Positions 17,754-25,911 of a stretch of DNA of 64,000 nt are shown in pieces; position 1 is the stretch's first letter, and each line of letters begins with the position of its first letter. The DNA is taken from the NCBI GenBank assembly GCA_045652245.1, contig JAZRTY010000033.1:220624-284623 (forward strand). The letters run 5' to 3'. Under the pieces are notes generated by a model. It had not been told where the DNA came from. It worked only from the letters and a program-made list of their open reading frames with translations, and made no database searches. Origin of the DNA: SIG622 sp045652245 (GTDB lineage: Bacteria > Bacillota > Clostridia > Oscillospirales > CAG-382). The translations under genes were made by a program, and so were the position numbers.

Positions 17754-18554
17754 ATGAACGGAAATTTTAAAAATACAAAAGCACTGCTCGTACAGATTCT
17801 TGCAATATTATTGCTTTTTATATTGGCTTTCATTGGTCTTCGCAGACTCAATCTTGTAAAATTTCCGGCATTCATAGAAAATCTCATAGCTGTAGACGAT
17901 TTCAACAGCGATGAATATATCAATGATTCATACAAGATTCTTGAATATATAAATAAAAGCGAGGCAGAGGAAAAAAACAGCCTCTACCCCGAAATTACAT
18001 CTGACAATTTAAAAAATCTTCTGAATTCACTGAACGTATATGATAGTTATTATTGGGAAACAACCTCGAACAATTATTATAACACAAGCTTAAAAAGCAT
18101 AAATTGCAAGTCCAGAATATCCGGAGACCGTTATAATGTCGAGATAACCTCAGATAATGGAAATTCCTTGAAAAAATGCGTCAGCAACGGTGAACGTACA
18201 GCAGTCTATATTACTGAAAACAAGATTACAAAAAAAGCGGCCTATGAAGCAGGACTGTCGGATTTTTATTCTGATGCCTCAATTGTATCAATTGACTATT
18301 TCAAAGACTTCGATTTCAGCGACGCAAACTGTGAAATCAACACAATTAAAAAGGACGATTTTTCGCTTGTTTCGATTTCCTACACCTATGACAGAAACGG
18401 TACACAGGTAAAAAACGTATTTCTTATAAGCCTTGATTTCGGAGTCGTTCTGTTTTCGGAATGCTACGAAAATGATACACTTGTTTACAGTATGAGTACA
18501 AATTCAATCTATCCCCTTACAAGCTTTGAGGATAACCTTTTCAACGTCGAATAA
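17754..18554 (+). CDS. Membrane-anchored protein of unknown function
   Basis: A 266-residue protein with a short basic N-terminus, one membrane helix at about residues 9-29 and an extracytoplasmic remainder rich in Asn, Tyr and Ser. I do not recognise the family. AAGGAG eight bases upstream decides the start; the longer frame to 17679 overlaps the epimerase gene. Tail position in the trpS-tagO-wecB run suggests co-transcription and perhaps an envelope role. It converges on a block of minus-strand unknowns with only two bases between stops. Confidence 0.8.
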   Translation: MNGNFKNTKALLVQILAILLLFILAFIGLRRLNLVKFPAFIENLIAVDDFNSDEYINDSYKILEYINKSEAEEKNSLYPEITSDNLKNLLNSLNVYDSYYWETTSNNYYNTSLKSINCKSRISGDRYNVEITSDNGNSLKKCVSNGERTAVYITENKITKKAAYEAGLSDFYSDASIVSIDYFKDFDFSDANCEINTIKKDDFSLVSISYTYDRNGTQVKNVFLISLDFGVVLFSECYENDTLVYSMSTNSIYPLTSFEDNLFNVE

Positions 18555-18556
18555 AT

Positions 18557-19009
18557 TTACAGAAACATAATAGCAAGCAAAGCAATAGGCGTCAGCCTGT
18601 CATTTGTTTCTTTATTGAAGAAAATAACAGCGATAAGTACCGCTAAAATAATCACGTCAAAATCAAAGAACGACCTTATTTTTGAAAATCCGCCTATAAT
18701 TGAGGAAATAGTACCCCTGTTATCGCTGAATGCTTCAATTACTGAAGTTTTTTCGTTTTCTTCATCCCTGTTTTCTTTATTCATAACCTCATCGCTTTTG
18801 TCCTTGATTTCCTGTTCTTTTTCTTCCCTTAATATAACATTTTCTTGTTTTTTTCCAATGTTATTAAACGCCTCATAGGCAGAAGAATCGGAAAAGGACC
18901 TTACGGGAATAGTGCTCGGTTGATTATTCCGGTAGCTCACACCTGCATTCGGATTTATACGAAGCGTGCTTGCAGGCTCAAAGCCGGTAGCATAGCTCTT
19001 ACTGTACAT
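18557..19009 (-). CDS. Small protein with C-terminal membrane segments, unknown
   Basis: A 150-residue protein: a polar, Ser/Asn-rich N-terminus, a strongly charged Glu/Lys stretch (about 55-90) and two hydrophobic segments in the last 35 residues (VIILAVLIAVIFF and LTPIALLAIMFL), so it is probably tail-anchored. I recognise no family. It is the last gene of a three-gene minus-strand cluster. Confidence 0.75.
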   Translation of the reverse strand: MYSKSYATGFEPASTLRINPNAGVSYRNNQPSTIPVRSFSDSSAYEAFNNIGKKQENVILREEKEQEIKDKSDEVMNKENRDEENEKTSVIEAFSDNRGTISSIIGGFSKIRSFFDFDVIILAVLIAVIFFNKETNDRLTPIALLAIMFL

Positions 19010-19021
19010 ACTATTCCCCCT

Positions 19022-19411
19022 TTATACTAAATTTAAAAGCTTACCGATATCGGAAATATTTGACTTTGAAATAATCTTGAGTGCCTTCAGCAACCTTATA
19101 ACAGTATCAGCGTTGTCTCTTCTGTGACTGCTCATATAGGGCTTTATAGCACTTATAAGACTGATGCTTCCATCAATATTCCCGCTGCCGACTATCTCCT
19201 CGAGAAAATGTGAAATCCTGCCTATTTCATTGCTTGTTCCAGCCTCTGCCTTGTCAGATGCAAGCACATTTACAATTTCAAGACTGTTATCCGAGTCATC
19301 CTTTTCAACACTATCATTATTTTTCATAAACCCTTGTGCAATCTCAGAAATAAGCTTTATGCTTTCCGGATCACTCAGTATTTCAGAAATTTTATCGTAA
19401 GCTTCACTCAT
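19022..19411 (-). CDS. Unknown helical protein
   Basis: A 129-residue, mainly helical, soluble protein with an acidic, variable middle (about 35-60) and a C-terminal part holding RRDNADTVIRLLKALKII. No catalytic motif or known domain is seen. It lies between two other unknown genes with gaps of 12 and 14 bases, indicating one transcript. Confidence 0.75.
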   Translation of the reverse strand: MSEAYDKISEILSDPESIKLISEIAQGFMKNNDSVEKDDSDNSLEIVNVLASDKAEAGTSNEIGRISHFLEEIVGSGNIDGSISLISAIKPYMSSHRRDNADTVIRLLKALKIISKSNISDIGKLLNLV

Positions 19412-19425
19412 ATTCGCCTCACAAA

Positions 19426-19671
19426 TTACTGATTACCTTTGAGCTTTTCAGCCATTTTCTCGGCATTTTCCCTGCCGATAATACGAAGCATTCTCTCAAT
19501 ATCACGAGGAGTGAGCTTTGAAATTACTTTCCTTATTTTATCGGTATCTGAAAGTGCAGCCTTGAGCTTTGCATCAGAGATATTCCCCATTTTTGCAGCA
19601 CTCGAAAGTCTATCACGAAGCTCATCATCGGATAGCTTTGAAAAATCACGCAAATTATCCTCATTAAACAT
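19426..19671 (-). CDS. Small helical protein, unknown
   Basis: An 81-residue charged helical protein with two similar halves built on the pattern Leu-Ser/Thr-x-x-Asp-(Leu/Ile)-x-(Arg)-(Met/Leu): one around SDDELRDRLSSAAKMG and one around TPRDIERMLRIIG. It opens the three-gene minus-strand cluster, after GGGGG(T) in its leader. No family assignment. Confidence 0.75.
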   Translation of the reverse strand: MFNEDNLRDFSKLSDDELRDRLSSAAKMGNISDAKLKAALSDTDKIRKVISKLTPRDIERMLRIIGRENAEKMAEKLKGNQ

Positions 19672-19803
19672 AATAGTACCCCCGAAAGATTTTTGTATTT
19701 ACTGCATTATATGCAAAAGATTTTTTTCTGACACTGACAATTATTGTAAAAAAAGCACTTTTTGATATAAAACAGCTCAAATTTGAAAGGATTTTACAGT
19801 TAA

Positions 19804-20292
19804 ATGAAAATTCTTGTTTTTTCCGACAGTCACAGATACTTGCGAAATATGACAAAAGCGCTTCAAACACATATGTCGGATACCGACCTTATTATCCACC
19901 TCGGTGACAACATAGCCGACACAAAGCTGTTCTCGCAGCTTTGCCCTCATATTGCAAATATAAATATATCAGGGAACTGCGATTTTTCGGTATCAGACAT
20001 AGAAAACACTTTCAAGCTCGGAAAAACTGATATTACTGCCTTTGCCTGCCACGGACATTTCTATAATGTAAAGAACGGTATAGACTTGCTTCTTCGCGAA
20101 GCTAAGAAACAAAATGCTAGAATTGCTCTGTTCGGTCATACTCACATCTCACACCTTGAAGAACGTGACGGAATACTTCTTCTCAATCCCGGCAGTATAT
20201 CGCAGCCAAGAGGAACAGAATCAGCCTCATATGCAGTTATAAACATCGAAAACAATATTATTTCACCGTCAATAATTTACAAAATTGACTGA
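19804..20292 (+). CDS. YfcE/MJ0936-type metallophosphoesterase
   Basis: A 162-residue calcineurin-like phosphodiesterase. Metal ligands are visible in order: D-x-H in FSDSH, GD in HLGDN, GNCD (the GN[HD] motif), ACHGH and GHTH, then NPGSIS near the end. Such enzymes hydrolyse phosphodiesters with Mn2+; physiological substrates are uncertain. AAAGGA precedes the ATG, and the gene starts the thiI operon. Confidence 0.93.
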   Translation: MKILVFSDSHRYLRNMTKALQTHMSDTDLIIHLGDNIADTKLFSQLCPHIANINISGNCDFSVSDIENTFKLGKTDITAFACHGHFYNVKNGIDLLLREAKKQNARIALFGHTHISHLEERDGILLLNPGSISQPRGTESASYAVINIENNIISPSIIYKID

Positions 20293-20302
20293 AAGGATAA
20301 TA

Positions 20303-20812
20303 ATGAGATACACGCCCAAAACAAATAATACAAAACCATTACTTTTAACAATACTGCTGACTGTTGTTGCAGTATTCTCTTTGTTATTCGCCTCGCAAGT
20401 ACTGACAACAAAATGGCTGTTCCAGTTATTATTTCTATGTACTGCAACCGGCGCTATGCAAATTTTCATAAAATTTGTACTTACCACTTATGAATATTAC
20501 CTTGAAGAAAATACCTTGTATATCTATAAAATACTTGGAAAAAGACGTCTTTGCGTTGCAAATTTTGTACTTTCAAATATTAACGAGCAAATAAAAAAGC
20601 AGTCTGACATAAAAGCTTCAGACAACGAATTTTCAAAAAAACAAATACTCAATTTTGTGCGCAATATGGATGCAGAGGATGTCTGTACCTTCATTTATAA
20701 CCTTTACGGTGATATGTATCTTGTAAGGCTTGAAACAGAAGAAAGCTTTGTACAAATACTGAACGAAAGAATTGAAATCTCAAAAAGGGAGAAAGAAAAT
20801 GAGCAGATTTAA
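20303..20812 (+). CDS. Membrane protein of unknown function
   Basis: A 169-residue protein with two N-terminal membrane helices (about 15-35 and 40-62) followed by a cytoplasmic part; EYYLEENTLYIYKILGKRR resembles the first strands of a bacterial PH-like domain, but this is weak. AAAGGA five bases upstream sets the start. Its 3' end overlaps the thiI start by 14 bases, so translation may be coupled. Confidence 0.75.
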   Translation: MRYTPKTNNTKPLLLTILLTVVAVFSLLFASQVLTTKWLFQLLFLCTATGAMQIFIKFVLTTYEYYLEENTLYIYKILGKRRLCVANFVLSNINEQIKKQSDIKASDNEFSKKQILNFVRNMDAEDVCTFIYNLYGDMYLVRLETEESFVQILNERIEISKREKENEQI

Positions 20813-21983
20813 TGAAGTAATACTTCTGAAATATGGTGAATTGATACTTAAAGGTCTTAATAAAGCTAAATTTGAAAATCAGATGCTCCGTGACCTTTCG
20901 GCAAAACTCAAAAATGTCGGAGATTATAAAATAAAAAAAGCACAGTCAACAGTATATGTGCTTCCGAACGACGAAAATGCAAGAGAAAGCATTGATACAG
21001 CCTATAATGAATGTAAAAAGGTTTTCGGAATTGCAGCACTGTGTAAAGCCTGTGAGGTGGAAAAGGATTTTGACAAAATCCTTGAGATTCTTCCGGAATA
21101 TATTGAAAACAAAATGAATAAGGTAAGAACCTTTAAGGTAGAAGCTAAAAGGTCTGACAAAAATTTTCCGAAAAACTCACCTGAAATTTCACGTGAATGT
21201 GGGGGTGCTATACTTTCAAGATTTCATCATCTGAAGGTTGACGTTGAAAATCCTGATGTAGTTGTCAGAGTTGAAGTCCGTGATTTTGCAGCCTATATCC
21301 ACTGTGGAACAGAGGAAGGTGCAGGTGGAATGCCAAAAGGAAGTGCAGGAAAAGCATTACTTTTATTATCAGGTGGTATCGACTCCCCCGTTGCAGGGTA
21401 TTTAACTGCAAAAAGAGGAGTTACAGTTGACGCACTTCACTTTGAAAGCTACCCGTATACAAGCGATATGGCAAGAGAAAAGGTTATAGACCTTGCGAAA
21501 ATCATGAGTGACTATTGTGGTCATTTCACACTTAACGTAATTTCGGTTACAAAAATACAGGAAGAAATCCGTGATAAGTGCAGAGAAGAATATTTCACAC
21601 TTATTCTTCGCAGGTTTATGATGCGACTTGCGCAGAAGCTTGCCATAACCTACGGAAGCAAAGGAATTATTACAGGAGAAAGTATCGGACAGGTTGCAAG
21701 TCAGACACTTGGTGCTATGCTTGTCACAAACGCAGTAGTAACTGAAGTTCCGATATATCGACCTCTTGTTACTATGGATAAAGAAGAAATTATCAAAATT
21801 TCAAGAAAAATCGGTACCTTTGATACTTCCATTCTCCCCTACGAGGACTGCTGTACCGTATTTACACCGAGACATCCTGTTACAAATCCGATACTTTCGA
21901 AAATAGAGCAAGAGGAAGCAAAACTTGATGTCGAAGCACTCGTAAACGAAGCATTCGATGGCAGGACAAAATACGATATATAA
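20799..21983 (+). CDS. thiI: tRNA 4-thiouridine synthetase ThiI
   Basis: A 394-residue enzyme with N-terminal ferredoxin-like and THUMP domains (to about 165) and a PP-loop ATPase domain with LLSGGIDSPVAGY. It adenylates U8 of tRNA for sulfur insertion. As in many Gram-positive forms, the C-terminal rhodanese domain is absent. The cysteine desulfurase partner often adjacent is not in the window. GGGAG precedes ATG 20799. Confidence 0.95.
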   Translation: MSRFNEVILLKYGELILKGLNKAKFENQMLRDLSAKLKNVGDYKIKKAQSTVYVLPNDENARESIDTAYNECKKVFGIAALCKACEVEKDFDKILEILPEYIENKMNKVRTFKVEAKRSDKNFPKNSPEISRECGGAILSRFHHLKVDVENPDVVVRVEVRDFAAYIHCGTEEGAGGMPKGSAGKALLLLSGGIDSPVAGYLTAKRGVTVDALHFESYPYTSDMAREKVIDLAKIMSDYCGHFTLNVISVTKIQEEIRDKCREEYFTLILRRFMMRLAQKLAITYGSKGIITGESIGQVASQTLGAMLVTNAVVTEVPIYRPLVTMDKEEIIKISRKIGTFDTSILPYEDCCTVFTPRHPVTNPILSKIEQEEAKLDVEALVNEAFDGRTKYDI

Positions 21984-21993
21984 CGAGGAAATT

Positions 21994-22479
21994 ATGTTAA
22001 TAGAAGAAAATTTAATTTCACTTTTTTCTGAAAAAAATTTAACACTTGCAACTGCAGAATCCTGTACAGGTGGACTGCTTTCCAAGAGAATTACAGACAT
22101 TTCGGGAGCGTCAAGGATTTTTGGCTACGGACTTTGTACCTATGCAAATGAAGCCAAAATAAAGCTTCTCGGAGTATCAGAGGAATCTCTTGAAAAATTC
22201 GGTGCAGTCTCAATGCAGGTCGCAAAGGAAATGGCGCAAGGACTACTTGAGCTTTCAGATGCCGATATTGTACTTTGCACAACGGGAATTGCAAGTGCAA
22301 CTGGTGCGCCGACAGGAAAGCCCGTCGGTCTTGTATATCTGTCTGTCGGCAAAAAGGCTGAAAACACTATTGACGTTTATGAATTAACTCTCGGAAGCTA
22401 TAAAACAAGAGAAAAAATCAGAAATGCCACAGCCGATATTGCATTTTCAAAGGCAATAGAGTATGCCGAAAGTAAATAA
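21994..22479 (+). CDS. CinA C-terminal-domain protein (nicotinamide-nucleotide amidase type)
   Basis: A 161-residue stand-alone CinA C-terminal domain, recognised by ATAESCTGGLLSKRITD at the start and TTGIASATGAPTGKPVGLVY. In PncC-type proteins this domain deamidates NMN in pyridine-nucleotide salvage. The N-terminal MoCF-like domain of full CinA is missing, as in E. coli PncC. GAGGA lies seven bases before ATG 21994, ten bases after the thiI stop. Confidence 0.9.
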   Translation: MLIEENLISLFSEKNLTLATAESCTGGLLSKRITDISGASRIFGYGLCTYANEAKIKLLGVSEESLEKFGAVSMQVAKEMAQGLLELSDADIVLCTTGIASATGAPTGKPVGLVYLSVGKKAENTIDVYELTLGSYKTREKIRNATADIAFSKAIEYAESK

Positions 22480-22494
22480 ATCAAGGAGAGCCTT

Positions 22495-23673
22495 ATGGAA
22501 TACCTCGAATTATTTGATTATATAGCAAAAATAAGCCCTGAGAGCCTTATAAAGCTCGTTATAAGCAATAAGCGGGCGAAGATATATGAATACAACAAAA
22601 TTGTTATAAAGCCTGTAATTCTGCGCGACAAGATGTTCTTCCAATGTGAAAGCTTTACTGACAAACAAGCCTTTCATAAAAACATTGAAATAACAGAGCT
22701 TTGTGATTTTGTAAAAACAGAGCTTAATGAGAATTTCAAGCAGGTTGACGGAATTCTTACCGATAAAAGCTTCAGTATTAAGCTTTCAAAATCAAACAAG
22801 GTACTGTTCAACGAGAAAAAGACCATTGCTGAAAAAAAGCATGGTTCTGTCGGACATAACCGTACAAAAAATTATATTCTGTCTGAAGGAACTTATGTCC
22901 CGGCACTCTTTGAGCTTGGGGTTATAAGCCGTGACGGTAAAATAATAAACTCACAGTACGATAAATTCCGTCAGATAAACAGGTTTGTTGAAATTATACA
23001 CGATACTCTGAAAAACGAAAAGAAAGCCGAATTGAATATTATAGATTTCGGTTGTGGTAAATCTTATCTTACCTTCGTACTGTATCACTATCTTACGCAA
23101 ATCAAAGGTATACAGGCGAATATTGTCGGACTTGACCTAAAAAAAGACGTAATAGAAAAGTGTAACAGAATTTCCGAAAAATACGGATATAAAAATCTAA
23201 AATTCTTTTGTGGAGATATAAAGGACTACAAGGCAGACTTCCAGCCCGATATGGTAATAACTCTGCATGCCTGCGATACGGCTACCGACTTTGCCCTGTT
23301 CAACTCAATTACGTGGGGTGCTAAATATATCTTCTCTGTCCCCTGCTGTCAGCACGAAGTTAATAATACAATTTCAACAAAAAAACTTTCGCTTCTGACA
23401 GACTATGGAATTATAAAGGAACGCATAAGTGCCTTAATAACTGATACATTACGCGCGAAAATCCTCGAATACTACGGATATTCCACCGACCTTATGGAGT
23501 TTATAGATATTGCACATTCACCGAAAAATCTTCTGATACGTTCTGAGAAAAAAGTTGTATCAAAAACAAAACAAGCGCAAATCCTTTCTGAAATTCAAGA
23601 ATTACAAAAGGAATTTTCTTTTGAACAAACACTCCTCACTCTCACAATAAATAATCCTGATTTTAAGCTGTAA
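22495..23673 (+). CDS. Class I SAM-dependent methyltransferase with PCC motif
   Basis: A 392-residue protein with an N-terminal unassigned domain (1-170) and a Rossmann methyltransferase domain: IIDFGCGKSYLTF (motif I), VGLDLKK (motif II) and ITLHACDTATDFAL. SVPCCQHEVN follows where the catalytic motif sits; this fits the GSTCD-like Methyltransf_32 group, whose bacterial members are thought to act on RNA. Substrate is unknown. AAGGAG precedes the ATG; it lies in the thiI run. Confidence 0.85.
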   Translation: MEYLELFDYIAKISPESLIKLVISNKRAKIYEYNKIVIKPVILRDKMFFQCESFTDKQAFHKNIEITELCDFVKTELNENFKQVDGILTDKSFSIKLSKSNKVLFNEKKTIAEKKHGSVGHNRTKNYILSEGTYVPALFELGVISRDGKIINSQYDKFRQINRFVEIIHDTLKNEKKAELNIIDFGCGKSYLTFVLYHYLTQIKGIQANIVGLDLKKDVIEKCNRISEKYGYKNLKFFCGDIKDYKADFQPDMVITLHACDTATDFALFNSITWGAKYIFSVPCCQHEVNNTISTKKLSLLTDYGIIKERISALITDTLRAKILEYYGYSTDLMEFIDIAHSPKNLLIRSEKKVVSKTKQAQILSEIQELQKEFSFEQTLLTLTINNPDFKL

Positions 23674-23695
23674 TAATTCAACAAAGGAGAACCAG

Positions 23696-24319
23696 ATGCG
23701 ACACGTGCCGAGCTCTACAACTTGCGAAATTGAAGTTTTAAAATTCAAAGAAGCACTTGAAAGGTCACAACTTCCATCGACAGAATACGATATAAACAAG
23801 TGGTTGTATGTCCCGAATTTTTATAGTGAATACAGGTACATTCTTGGAACATTAGGAAAAAATCCCCTTATCTGTATCGGAATAAATCCGTCGACAGCAA
23901 AGCCGGATGCCCTTGACAGAACACTTCAGTCTGTTGAACGTGTAGCCATAAATAACGGCTTCGATTCCTTTATTATGTTCAATGTCTATGCACAGAGGGC
24001 TACAAGTCCTGATGATATGGAAAGGACTTTCAATAAAGAATTACATAATGAAAATATGAAAGCCTTTGAGTATATTCTGAAAATTTCAAAAAATGCTCCG
24101 AAAATCTGGGCAGCCTGGGGTTCAATTATCGAAAAAAGAGATTATCTTTCAAAGTGTGTTATGGATATGGTCCGACTCGGAAAGCAATACGGCGCAAATT
24201 GGTATACAGCAGGAGCAAGAAGTGTAAAGGGACATCCACATCATCCATTATATCTTAAAAGTACAAGTTCACTTGATGATTTCTGTGATATTGTTGAATA
24301 TCTTGACAGTTTAATATAA
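23696..24319 (+). CDS. DUF1643 family protein
   Basis: A 207-residue protein with the DUF1643 hallmarks ICIGINPSTA near residue 60, FNVYAQRAT and WAAWG, plus a C-terminal GHPHHPLYL. The family is widespread, often near mobile or restriction genes, without a proven function. AAAGGAG precedes the ATG. It closes the plus-strand run before a strong bidirectional terminator. Confidence 0.85.
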   Translation: MRHVPSSTTCEIEVLKFKEALERSQLPSTEYDINKWLYVPNFYSEYRYILGTLGKNPLICIGINPSTAKPDALDRTLQSVERVAINNGFDSFIMFNVYAQRATSPDDMERTFNKELHNENMKAFEYILKISKNAPKIWAAWGSIIEKRDYLSKCVMDMVRLGKQYGANWYTAGARSVKGHPHHPLYLKSTSSLDDFCDIVEYLDSLI

Positions 24320-24327
24320 ACAAAAAC

Positions 24328-24354
24328 GAGCTGTTGCACAAGTTGCAACAGCTC
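24328..24354. terminator. Bidirectional terminator
   Basis: GAGCTGTTGCA (24328-24338) pairs with TGCAACAGCTC (24344-24354); short T/A tracts on both sides serve the convergent DUF1643 and tcdA genes. Confidence 0.8.
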
Positions 24355-24359
24355 ATATT

Positions 24360-25055
24360 TTAGATTTTAATTATGTCTCTTATAACCCTGCCTGCAATCA
24401 TAATACCGGCAGCCGGCGGCACGAAGGAAACCGAAGCAGGAGTTCGCTCACCGTCAGAAGGTACTATCGAAACTTCATCACTCCAGAGGACTGTCAGCTT
24501 CTTTATACCGATATCCTTAAGCTTTCTTCTCATTACCCTTGCAAGCGGGCAAACACTCGTCTTGGATATGTCGGAAATCTGCAGCTTCTCAGGATTGAGC
24601 TTATTCCCTGTTCCCATTGAAGCAATAATCGGAATATTGTTTTGAGTACAAACTCTTGCAAGCTCAACCTTGGCTGTAACATTGTCAATTGCATCAATAA
24701 CGTAATCAGGTTTATATTCTGAAATGATATTCTCAATATTTTCAGAGGATAAAAATTCGCATAGCAAAATCGTCTCAAGCTCAGGATTTATATTCAAAAG
24801 TTTTTCTTTGGCTGCATCTACCTTACTTTTACCAATTGTGTCCTGATATGCAAAGGCTTGTCGGTTAAGATTTGTTTGGCATACAACGTCATTATCAATA
24901 AGTATAAGCCTGCCGACTCCTGCACGACACAACGCCTCACAGCACGCGCCTCCGACGCCACCCAAACCACAAACCATAATTGTAGCATTCGCTATTATAT
25001 CGCAATTTTCACTGCCTATTAAACGTTCTTGTCTTTCAAGCCACAAATCACTCAT
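24360..25055 (-). CDS. tcdA: tRNA threonylcarbamoyladenosine dehydratase TcdA
   Basis: A 231-residue E1-like (ThiF/MoeB fold) enzyme. VCGLGGVGGACCEAL binds ATP, LIDNDVVCQTNLNRQ is the adenylate-site Asp/Asn/Arg motif, and VCPLARVMRRKL is specific to the TcdA branch. It cyclises t6A37 to ct6A37 in ANN-decoding tRNAs using ATP. The start matches family N-termini (WLERQERLIG). Confidence 0.92.
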   Translation of the reverse strand: MSDLWLERQERLIGSENCDIIANATIMVCGLGGVGGACCEALCRAGVGRLILIDNDVVCQTNLNRQAFAYQDTIGKSKVDAAKEKLLNINPELETILLCEFLSSENIENIISEYKPDYVIDAIDNVTAKVELARVCTQNNIPIIASMGTGNKLNPEKLQISDISKTSVCPLARVMRRKLKDIGIKKLTVLWSDEVSIVPSDGERTPASVSFVPPAAGIMIAGRVIRDIIKI

Positions 25056-25071
25056 AAAATCCCCTTAAGTA

Positions 25072-25098
25072 AAAATGCCACCAATAATGGTGGCAAAA
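25072..25098 (-). terminator. Terminator of the 6S RNA candidate
   Basis: Read on the minus strand: GCCACC, ATTATT loop, GGTGGC and a TTTTT run. Confidence 0.8.
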
Positions 25099-25285
25099 TT
25101 TTTAATTTAACCCCACCGGGCCGTGTAAGCTGTAGAATTGAACCTCGCAATAGCAAGGTGGTGTCCTCTCTTGTGCTTTGTGCAACCAACGTCCGACACT
25201 TTGCGGTCCTTGTCCGGCAAAAATCCGGGAATCAGCAAAGACGGGAGGCCTGCAAACCTGCGATAAGAAGTCAGACTCCAATAAA
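25080..25285 (-). ncRNA. ssrS: 6S RNA candidate
   Basis: On the minus strand the sequence can fold into a long interrupted rod. A terminal hairpin pairs CCGGACA (near 25218) with TGTCGG (near 25196). The 3' side of the bubble has a 6-bp hairpin CCTTGC-TATT-GCGAGG (25143-25158) followed by GGTTCAA and CTACAGC; the same order (hairpin, GGUUCAA, UACAGC) occurs in E. coli 6S RNA. A GCCACC/GGTGGC terminator with T tail lies at 25075-25096. 6S RNA binds sigma-A RNA polymerase and represses it in stationary phase. Ends are approximate. Confidence 0.6.
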
Positions 25286-25340
25286 AAAATGTGGTTCACA
25301 TAAATACAGTAATCACGCACCAAGCAGGAAAAAAGCTTAA

Positions 25341-25673
25341 TTAGTTTTCGCTTTCTTCTCCGATATCGTAATCGAATTCAGCCATGAATTCATCGTCAAA
25401 AGCATCCGCTACATTGTCAAACTCGTCGTCATCCTCAATTGTAACAAAGCTTTCTTCACCGTTCTCGTCCTTTTCGCTCTTGAGAATAATATACTCCTCA
25501 TCGTTATCCTGTGACATAAGAGCAATATAGTCCTTACCATCAAGTGTAAGTCTTCCGATAAGCTCAAACTCAATTTCCTTACCATCCTCATCGGTAAGAG
25601 TAACAATTTCAACTTCTTCAACTACTTTTGTTTCATCAAGAGTATCGTCATGCATCTTTATTTCTTCAGTCAT
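25341..25673 (-). CDS. DUF1292 family protein (YrzB-like)
   Basis: A 110-residue highly acidic protein with the DUF1292 core VTLTDEDGKEIEFELIGR...YIALM and EEYIILK. Short DUF1292 proteins are common in Firmicutes, usually beside the yrrK/alaS region; function is unknown. GGAG nine bases upstream sets the start at 25673. Confidence 0.88.
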   Translation of the reverse strand: MTEEIKMHDDTLDETKVVEEVEIVTLTDEDGKEIEFELIGRLTLDGKDYIALMSQDNDEEYIILKSEKDENGEESFVTIEDDDEFDNVADAFDDEFMAEFDYDIGEESEN

Positions 25674-25860
25674 TTGAAATATCTCCAATCTGTAATCTAT
25701 GTATCCATTTTACATTAAAGTTCAGAAAATGTCAATAGTTTTATGTAAATATTTTGCAGTAAAATGCAGTAATATGTCGAAATTCTGCAAAAACTGAGCC
25801 CAAAATAATTATATGCCGTAAGTATCAGTTGTATTCAAAAACCAAACAGGAAATAAATTG

Positions 25861-25894
25861 AAACAAAACGAGGAAGCAAAAAACTTGCTTCCTC
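25861..25894 (-). terminator. Terminator after pnp
   Basis: GAGGAAGCAA and TTGCTTCCTC (25870-25879 with 25885-25894) form the stem; a T-rich run follows on the minus strand. Confidence 0.85.
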
Positions 25895-25911
25895 ATTTAA
25901 AATTCTACATA

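Noticed and set aside
25102..25340. Small ORFs on both strands between tcdA and the DUF1292 gene
   Set aside because: Composition and lack of ribosome sites argue against coding; the region folds as an RNA.
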